From an uncultured Muribaculaceae bacterium (GTDB lineage: Bacteria > Bacteroidota > Bacteroidia > Bacteroidales > Muribaculaceae), in the NCBI GenBank assembly GCA_910583775.1, contig CAJTYD010000084.1, forward strand, positions 1 to 11,081: a stretch of DNA of 11,081 nucleotides, written 5' to 3'. Both the position numbers and the translations under genes were made by a program. The notes under the pieces were generated by a model. It was not told where the DNA came from. It saw only the letters and a program-made list of their open reading frames with translations, and ran no database searches. Below, piece by piece: positions 6,200 through 11,081 of the stretch. Every line of letters begins with the position of its first letter. Within the stretch, counting starts at the first letter, position 1.

Positions 6200-6229
6200 T
6201 TTGTTGACAAAATTAATAAATTATCTTCT
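6200..6229 (+). promoter_or_regulatory. Weak candidate upstream promoter for the AddB-like gene
   Basis: TTTG (6200-6203), an 18-bp spacer and TATCTTCT (6222-6229) partly fit the Bacteroidetes -33/-7 pattern. This would give a leader of about 90 bases. The match in the last two bases of the -7 box is poor. Confidence 0.25.
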
Positions 6230-6311
6230 CGTATGCAATTCAAAATCAAAAATAATTGCCATCAAAGACGTTTATGCCGTTTCTCTTTCGCTCTGTTTGC
6301 CGAAAATATGG

Positions 6312-6319
6312 TATATTTG
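6312..6319 (+). promoter_or_regulatory. Perfect -7 box directly before the AddB-like start codon
   Basis: TATATTTG is an exact TAnnTTTG match and ends only 4 bases before the ATG at 6324. Transcription from it would begin at or next to the start codon, giving a leaderless mRNA. The -33 region is weak: TTTC at 6286-6289 has a 22-bp spacer, and TTTG at 6296-6299 is too close. Confidence 0.4.
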
Positions 6320-6323
6320 CAAT

Positions 6324-9300
6324 ATGAAATCAAAAGCAGCCATCCCTTTTCTTGACTCTGTCGCAAGAGCGTATACATCGGAGTTTGACGATCTTTCGGA
6401 ATTCTGTTTCGTTTTTCCGAACAAACGCTCGGGAACGTTCTTTCTGCGCGCTCTGAGCCGAAGCCTGGAAAACAGGTGCATCATCGCTCCCGAGGTGATT
6501 TCGATCACCGATTTCATGACGAAAGTGTCGGGCCTGAACGTAGATTCGCGGATCGACCTGCTTTTCCGGCTCTACAAAATCTACTGCAGGCTGCGTGGCA
6601 AGGATCTTGTCTCCGCCGATACCGGAGGGCTGCTCGATTTCGACTCCTTCCGCAGCTGGGGAGAGACGGCGCTCTCCGATTTCAGTGACGTCGACAATTA
6701 TAATGTGGACGCCGACGCCCTTTTCAAGAACGTAAGGGACTTCAGGGAGATCTCGACAAACTTCCTGAACGACGACCAGCTCGATGTCCTGCAGCGCTAT
6801 TTCGGTTATCGCCCGCGCCGCGAGGATCCGGAGGGCTTCTGGAAGCATTTCGAGCCTAAAAAAGCTCCGGGATCGGAGAGCCCGGATAAAATAGACCTCA
6901 AGGAGAGCTTCATCTTTATCTGGCAGATGATGGCGCCTCTTTATCATTCGCTCAACGACGAGCTTGCCGCCGACGGGCTCGCCACTACCGGCGGGGCTGC
7001 CCGCAAGGCTCTGGAGAACATCCGCGAGAGCGGTCGGGAGAATCTTCCCTGGAAGAAGATTGTGTTCGTCGGTTTTAACGCCCTCTCCACATGCGAGGCG
7101 CTGATTTTCGAGGCGCTGCGCAAGCTCGGCGGTTTTCCCGTGGATGAGAGGGAGGCTTTCGCCGATTTTTTCTGGGACGGAACCGGCCCGGTGCTCGACG
7201 GCGACAGCGACGCCGGTTATTTCCTGAGGCTCAACCGCCGTAATTTCCCTTCGCCCGAATGGGCAGAACGATATATATCCCTCTCGGATGTGAAGACTCT
7301 GCCCGATACACTCAGAGTGATAGCTTCGCCATCGAACGCGATGCAGGCGAAGATAGCCGGAAAGTGTGTCAAAGAGATTGCCGACAGCCGGGGTGAGGAG
7401 ATAATAGAGGACGCGAGGGTGGCGGTGGTGCTTCCCGACGAAAACCTCCTTATCCCTCTTCTCTATTCGCTGCCCGGTGTGGTGAAGGAGGTGAATCTCA
7501 CGATGGGGTATTCCCTGAAGCTTACTTCCGCGGCCTCTTTCATGTATCATCTGCGCCGGCTCCATATCCGGAGCAGGATGGCCGACGGGGAGCCTGCGTT
7601 CTATCACGAAGACCTGCAGACGTTTCTGGCGCATCCCTTCTCGCATACGCTGATAGGGAGCAACGTGATCAAGGATATCAAGACTTACGTCTCTGAACAT
7701 CACCTTTTCAAAGTGAAGCTCTCGGAGATCGCAGCGCTCTCGCAGACGGCGGCGGAGACGATCGACCTCTACTCTTACGGAACCTCCCTTACGGGCACCA
7801 TCCGTTATCTTGACGATCTTCTTGTCCGGGTCGACGCCGCTCTGGCCGGAGCCGACGGCGGAATCGTGAAATCGAAAATCGAACGCTCCAACATATCGGT
7901 CTACCGCGACGCGCTGCGCATTCTGCAGCGGAGTGCGATGAAACACGGCATCGACATGAGTTTCTCAGGAGTTTTCTATATGGTCGACAAACTCCTTGCG
8001 GGCGAGCGCGTCACTTTCGAGGGAGAGCCTCTCGAGGGGTTGCAGGTGATGGGCCTTCTCGAGACCCGTGCCCTTGATTTCGAGCAACTTGTCATCCTGT
8101 CGCTCAACGACAGCATCATGCCGCGGCGGGCGCGCTCGCGCACCTTCATCCCCGATGCGCTGCGCCGGGGCTATGGCCTGCCTTTCGCCAACTACCAGGA
8201 GAATCTGTTTTCCTATTATTTCTACCGTATGATCTCACGCGCCCGTAATGTCTCCCTCGTCTACGACGCGCGCGCCGGCGAAGGCCTGCGCACCGGCGGG
8301 GAGTCGAGATATCTTCTGCAGTTACGCTATCTTTACGCCCGCGACAAAATGAATTATGAGAACTACCGCTTCCTCCTTTCCGACACCCGGTCAGATCCGA
8401 CGGCAGTGGAGAAGACGCCCGGAATCATGGAGATGCTCGAGGAATTCCGCAGGGAGGGAAGCGGCAGAAATCTGTCGGCGTCGGCTATTAAGCGCTATTG
8501 CGAATGCCCGGTGAAATTCTATTATGAAGTCGTGGCTCATCTCAAGACCGAGAGCGAGCCCGGAGAATATATCGACGCTATCACGCAGGGCAACATCATC
8601 CACGAGACGATGCTGGCCCTTTATTTCCCGAAGGAGATGCAGAAGAGATATCTCGAGCATCCCCTCCGGGTTGACGCTCCCGCGATCGAATCGATCATCA
8701 ATGACAGGAACAGGATACTCCGGGAGATCACGCGCGCCATCAACCGGGAGCATTTCCATAAAAAGGATAATGAACTCGACAATCCGATCGCGGGAGCGGC
8801 CGAGATGGTGGCTGATAATCTGACGGATCAGGTGATCCGCATCCTTAAATACGACAAGAAGCTGGCGCCGTTCGAGCTTGTCGGAGCGGAGGTGGGACGC
8901 ACGCTCCGCTGGAATTATGCCGAAGGGGAGGCAGTAAACATGAATTACGCTATCGACCGTCTCGACATCCAGAATCCCGAGGGGGGACGCCGATACCGTA
9001 TCGTCGACTATAAGACCGGCGGAAGTTATGTGGAGGCCGCTGAATTCGACGACATTTTCAACGGCACCCTCAAGGCGAAGAATATTTTTCAGCTGATGCT
9101 TTACGCCAACCTGTTCAATCTCGACCGAGGCTCGGACGAGGACATGTCGATGGCGATCTATGAGGTGGATAAGCTTGAGAAAGAGGGAGAGTCCGTTCCG
9201 AAGCTCGAGGGGAATGCCGTGGAGGGACATAAATCGATAAACGAAGCGTTCGTAAGCCGGCTGAACGGGATTCTCTCTGAGATCTTCGACAGCGGGAAGC

Positions 9301-9374
9301 CGTTCGAGCCGACTGAAGATCCTCATGCCTGCGCTTTCTGCAACCTTAAGGATCTCTGTTCGGGACGTGTGTAA
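6324..9374 (+). CDS. addB: AddB-like PD-(D/E)XK nuclease with Fe-S cluster motif
   Basis: The product is 1016 residues. It resembles AddB, the nuclease subunit of the AddAB helicase-nuclease that resects double-strand breaks for RecA-dependent repair. The N-terminal two thirds is a UvrD-like scaffold opening with FVFPNKRSGTFFL, without a Walker A. The C-terminal RecB-family nuclease is complete: His760 (GNIIHETML), Asp878 (AIDRLD), Asp895 and Lys897 (VDYKTGG), then Gln923 and Tyr927 (QLMLY). It is framed by AddB's iron-sulfur cysteines: Cys726 or Cys728 (RYCECPVKFYYE), and Cys1003, Cys1006 and Cys1012 in C-x2-C-x5-C. I chose the ATG at 6324 because the family starts with a short lead into FLDSVARAY. 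An earlier in-frame start at 6162 would add 54 residues that look non-coding and run through the holB promoter region. No addA helicase gene is visible in the window, so the partner must be elsewhere. Confidence 0.85.
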   Translation: MKSKAAIPFLDSVARAYTSEFDDLSEFCFVFPNKRSGTFFLRALSRSLENRCIIAPEVISITDFMTKVSGLNVDSRIDLLFRLYKIYCRLRGKDLVSADTGGLLDFDSFRSWGETALSDFSDVDNYNVDADALFKNVRDFREISTNFLNDDQLDVLQRYFGYRPRREDPEGFWKHFEPKKAPGSESPDKIDLKESFIFIWQMMAPLYHSLNDELAADGLATTGGAARKALENIRESGRENLPWKKIVFVGFNALSTCEALIFEALRKLGGFPVDEREAFADFFWDGTGPVLDGDSDAGYFLRLNRRNFPSPEWAERYISLSDVKTLPDTLRVIASPSNAMQAKIAGKCVKEIADSRGEEIIEDARVAVVLPDENLLIPLLYSLPGVVKEVNLTMGYSLKLTSAASFMYHLRRLHIRSRMADGEPAFYHEDLQTFLAHPFSHTLIGSNVIKDIKTYVSEHHLFKVKLSEIAALSQTAAETIDLYSYGTSLTGTIRYLDDLLVRVDAALAGADGGIVKSKIERSNISVYRDALRILQRSAMKHGIDMSFSGVFYMVDKLLAGERVTFEGEPLEGLQVMGLLETRALDFEQLVILSLNDSIMPRRARSRTFIPDALRRGYGLPFANYQENLFSYYFYRMISRARNVSLVYDARAGEGLRTGGESRYLLQLRYLYARDKMNYENYRFLLSDTRSDPTAVEKTPGIMEMLEEFRREGSGRNLSASAIKRYCECPVKFYYEVVAHLKTESEPGEYIDAITQGNIIHETMLALYFPKEMQKRYLEHPLRVDAPAIESIINDRNRILREITRAINREHFHKKDNELDNPIAGAAEMVADNLTDQVIRILKYDKKLAPFELVGAEVGRTLRWNYAEGEAVNMNYAIDRLDIQNPEGGRRYRIVDYKTGGSYVEAAEFDDIFNGTLKAKNIFQLMLYANLFNLDRGSDEDMSMAIYEVDKLEKEGESVPKLEGNAVEGHKSINEAFVSRLNGILSEIFDSGKPFEPTEDPHACAFCNLKDLCSGRV

Positions 9375-9398
9375 TTGTACGGATTCTCAGGCGGAGAG

Positions 9399-9429
9399 TT
9401 GCGTGAATGAGAAAAAATTGCTAACTTTG
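9399..9429 (+). promoter_or_regulatory. Promoter of rplY
   Basis: TTG (9399-9401), a 20-bp spacer and TAACTTTG (9422-9429) match the Bacteroidetes -33/-7 consensus very well. It begins 24 bp after the AddB-like stop codon. Transcription should start near 9435 and give a leader of about 110 bases. Confidence 0.7.
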
Positions 9430-9434
9430 GCGCG

Positions 9435-9547
9435 CTTTTGAGCAAAACGTGTGATGGGAAATTTGCAGACACGCCCCTGGGGCGCGTCTTGTTCCATGGG
9501 CGAATGCCGGAGCAACTTATTTTGAGTAACACAATTAAAAAAAGAAA
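9435..9547 (+). promoter_or_regulatory. Structured 5' leader of rplY
   Basis: The presumed leader holds three inverted repeats: TTTTG-AG-CAAAA (9436-9447), a strong one with 11-base arms (9467-9477 against 9479-9489, one A-C mismatch, GC-rich), and a small GGC-GAAT-GCC (about 9499-9508). They are followed by an A-rich run ending at the ATG at 9548. Ribosomal protein genes are often controlled by such leaders, so autoregulation by L25 is possible. I do not recognise a named leader family here. Confidence 0.4.
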
Positions 9548-10198
9548 ATGAAAGTATTTGAATTGAATGCAGAGCCCCGTCTGGAGCTTGGCAAGAAATC
9601 AGTGAAGGCTCTCCGCAAAGAGGGTAAGATTCCTGCAGTTATCAACGGTTCGAAGGTGGTCGAGCTTCCTTACAAAGAGGCTCTTAAGCCGGGCGAGAAG
9701 CTTGTCGAGATCGCCGACAACCGCGGTATCATCACCACCGACATCGTAGTCAATAGCGAGGATGTCCGCAAGCTTATCTACACTCCCGACATCTTCGAGG
9801 TAGACCTCAAGATCAACGGCGAGGATAAGAAAGTTGTCATGAAGGAGCTTCAGTTCCAGCCTGTAAAAGACACGGTTCTTCACATCGATTTCCTCGAGGT
9901 ATATCCCGACAAGCCGATCGTGATGGAGGTTCCCGTTCAGATCGAAGGTCACGCCGAGGGTGTTAAGGCCGGTGGTAAGCTTTCCGTATCGATGCGTAAG
10001 CTTAAGGTGCGCGCTCCTTACACACAGATTCCGGAGCGTCTCGTTGTCAATGTCGACACACTCGGTCTGGGCAAGTCGCTCGCAGTAGGCGACCTTCACT
10101 ATGAGGGCCTTGAGTTGATTAACGCCAAGAATGCAGTTGTCTGCGCCGTGCAGCTCACACGTGCCGCACGTGGTGCCGCAGCAAAGGCAGAGGCATAA
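9548..10198 (+). CDS. rplY: 50S ribosomal protein L25 (long CTC form)
   Basis: The product is 216 residues, the long two-domain L25/TL5/CTC form and not the short E. coli type of about 94 residues. It binds 5S rRNA in the large subunit and in some bacteria is induced by general stress. The N-terminal L25 domain (about 1-97) shows GKKSVKALRKEGKIPAVING and ends near KELQFQPVKDTVLHIDFLEV, the usual L-H-x-D-F hallmark. The C-terminal TL5 domain (about 105-200) contains KAGGKLSVSMRKLKVRAPY and IPERLVVNVDTLGLGKSL. The tail is Ala-rich (AARGAAAKAEA). The gene has its own strong promoter and structured leader and is followed by a good terminator, so it is probably transcribed alone. The A-rich stretch before the ATG is the usual Bacteroidetes start context. 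Confidence 0.95.
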   Translation: MKVFELNAEPRLELGKKSVKALRKEGKIPAVINGSKVVELPYKEALKPGEKLVEIADNRGIITTDIVVNSEDVRKLIYTPDIFEVDLKINGEDKKVVMKELQFQPVKDTVLHIDFLEVYPDKPIVMEVPVQIEGHAEGVKAGGKLSVSMRKLKVRAPYTQIPERLVVNVDTLGLGKSLAVGDLHYEGLELINAKNAVVCAVQLTRAARGAAAKAEA

Positions 10199-10220
10199 GG
10201 ATAATCAGCCTGTCAAAAAG

Positions 10221-10258
10221 AGACACTATGCTTCCCGAGGGAGGGCATGGTGTCTTTT
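10221..10258 (+). terminator. Rho-independent terminator of rplY
   Basis: AGACACTATGC (10221-10231) pairs with GCATGGTGTCT (10245-10255) through one U-G wobble. A further G-U and two A-U pairs extend the base. The loop can fold again as TCCC-GA-GGGA. TTTATTTTG follows. It lies 23 bp past the rplY stop. Confidence 0.85.
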
Positions 10259-10306
10259 ATTTTGATCTGGCAAGAATAGCTTGAAATTGAAAATTTTAGA
10301 ATTGCT

Positions 10307-10334
10307 CGGCTTCTGCCGCAGGAGGCAGGAGCCG
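10307..10334 (+). promoter_or_regulatory. Strong hairpin just upstream of pth
   Basis: CGGCTTCTGCC (10307-10317) pairs with GGCAGGAGCCG (10324-10334) around the loop GCAGGA. The 11-bp stem has one U-G wobble. It ends 12 bases before the ATG at 10347. It might affect pth translation or mRNA stability. No U-run follows, so it is not a standard terminator. Confidence 0.45.
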
Positions 10335-10346
10335 GCCGATAAGGAT

Positions 10347-10910
10347 ATGAAGAGATTTCTGATAGCCTGTCTTGGAAACATTGGCCCCGAATATGTGGGG
10401 ACGCGTCACAACGCCGGCTTTATGGCCGGCGACTTCATCGCCGCGCAGGCGGGCGCCGAATTCAGGTCGTGCAGATACGGCGACATGGCGGTGGTGAAGG
10501 TGAAGAACTGTGAGCTTATGCTCCTTAAGCCGTCCACATTCATGAACCTCAGCGGAGTGGCCGTGCGCTTCTGGATGAACAAGGAGAAGCTCCCGCTTGA
10601 AAATCTTCTGGTCATCGTCGACGACATCGCGCTGCCGTTCGGCACGATCCGCCTGCGCAAGCAGGGTTCCGACGCCGGCCACAACGGCCTTAAGAACATA
10701 GCCTCCGAACTCGGGACGCAGAATTACGCGCGGCTCCGTTTCGGCGTGGGCGGCGATTTCCCGCGAGGCGCCCAGATCGACTACGTGTTAGGTAAATTCC
10801 CGCCCGAAGAGATGGCGAAGATGCCCGAAATCATGGAGAAGGTGAGCGAGGCCGTGAAGGCGTTCTGCCTTTCGGGTCCCGATTTCGCCATGACCCACTA
10901 TAATCATTAA
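10347..10910 (+). CDS. pth: Peptidyl-tRNA hydrolase
   Basis: The product is 187 residues, the usual length. It cleaves the ester bond of peptidyl-tRNAs that drop off the ribosome and so recycles tRNA in the cytoplasm. All expected active-site residues are present: LGNIGPEY (9-16) with Asn11, TRHNAGF (19-25) with catalytic His21, KPSTFMNLSG (61-70) with Asn67, VDDIALPFG (91-99) with Asp92/Asp93, and GSDAGHNGLKNI (107-118) with His112 and Asn113. The ATG at 10347 is chosen because the family begins with a short M-K-x-L-I lead. A TTG at 10281 would add 22 residues running through a strong hairpin and is unlikely. It lies downstream of the rplY terminator, so it needs its own promoter or read-through. 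The only weak candidate is TAGAATTG at 10297-10304, which lacks a well-spaced -33 box. Confidence 0.95.
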   Translation: MKRFLIACLGNIGPEYVGTRHNAGFMAGDFIAAQAGAEFRSCRYGDMAVVKVKNCELMLLKPSTFMNLSGVAVRFWMNKEKLPLENLLVIVDDIALPFGTIRLRKQGSDAGHNGLKNIASELGTQNYARLRFGVGGDFPRGAQIDYVLGKFPPEEMAKMPEIMEKVSEAVKAFCLSGPDFAMTHYNH

Positions 10911-10913
10911 TTT

Positions 10914-10940
10914 GGTTTATGGTTAAGGTTTAAGGTTTAG
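10914..10940 (+). repeat. Short GGTTTA-like tandem repeat
   Basis: Four imperfect units follow one another: GGTTTAT, GGTTAA, GGTTTAA and GGTTTAG, starting 4 bases after the pth stop. The tract is too short to say whether it is a variable repeat. Confidence 0.5.
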
Positions 10941-11044
10941 ATAATACCAATCGTCGTAATATCTATGAGGGTTGGTCATTTCTATGGTCTGGTAAAGGAA
11001 GCAACGTCAATGATCAGTACCATTCCATTATAAGTAGTTTCTAA
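10934..11044 (+). pseudogene. Possible gene remnant downstream of pth
   Basis: After an in-frame stop at 10931-10933, the frame stays open for 36 codons to TAA at 11042-11044. It reads like protein (for example NIYEGWSFLWSGKG), but no ATG lies in this frame. It may be the end of a decayed gene, a recoded tail or chance. I recognise no family. Confidence 0.15.
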
Positions 11045-11081
11045 AAATTAATCGATATATGAGTAGTTGATATCTTGAACT

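Noticed and set aside
6162..6323. An N-terminal extension of the AddB-like protein from an earlier start
   Set aside because: The 54 added residues do not look like the family, and the DNA is AT-rich and promoter-like.
6330..7946. A 538-codon open frame on the minus strand
   Set aside because: It lies wholly antisense to the AddB-like gene and has no recognisable family. The plus-strand product is well supported by motifs.
8391..9326. A 311-codon open frame on the minus strand
   Set aside because: It is antisense to the nuclease domain of the AddB-like gene, whose catalytic residues are all in the plus-strand frame.
10281..10346. A TTG start for pth
   Set aside because: It would place a strong hairpin in the coding region, and the standard family N-terminus begins at the ATG at 10347.
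1..11081. CRISPR array, tRNA, rRNA, or phage attachment site
   Set aside because: I saw no regularly spaced direct repeats, no cloverleaf with a CCA end and no integrase or rRNA-like sequence.

Overview
The window reads as chromosomal DNA of a member of the Bacteroidales. A Muribaculaceae-like genome is my best guess, inferred from protein style and not proven. The support is GalE, DNA polymerase III delta-prime, an AddB-type PD-(D/E)XK nuclease, ribosomal protein L25 and peptidyl-tRNA hydrolase of Bacteroidetes type. In addition, promoter-like TAnnTTTG (-7) boxes lie upstream of genes, and start codons lack strong Shine-Dalgarno sequences, as is usual in this phylum.

Layout. Positions 1-478 hold no convincing gene. 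They carry a 347-bp element (81-427) bounded by long imperfect inverted repeats, probably a MITE or a collapsed insertion sequence. Positions 479-1833 (minus strand) hold two overlapping unrecognised genes: a probable lipoprotein with a cationic, hydrophobic, two-cysteine C-terminus, then a four-helix membrane protein coupled to it by a TAATG stop/start overlap. Positions 1834-2370 are AT-rich intergenic DNA with several perfect palindromes. A periplasmic PepSY-like protein follows (2371-2829, plus strand). It converges on a minus-strand cluster that is transcribed in the order holB, sugar-phosphate nucleotidyltransferase, galE. A strong bidirectional terminator separates the two. From 6133 rightward everything is plus strand: the AddB-like nuclease, rplY (own promoter and structured leader), a terminator, and pth. 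The last 170 bases hold a short GGTTTA-like repeat tract and no complete gene.

How the genes relate. The nucleotidyltransferase and GalE, 14 bp apart, probably act in succession to make and interconvert nucleotide sugars for surface glycans. HolB belongs to the replisome clamp loader. The AddB-like protein has all the residues of the AddAB iron-sulfur nuclease domain and should act in double-strand-break repair, but no addA is present in the window. rplY and pth both serve translation.

The right two thirds is ordinary core genome. The left 2.3 kb is visibly more AT-rich and accessory. The most interesting item is the lipoprotein/membrane-protein pair, whose form resembles a secreted antibacterial protein with an immunity partner. 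That reading is inference only.
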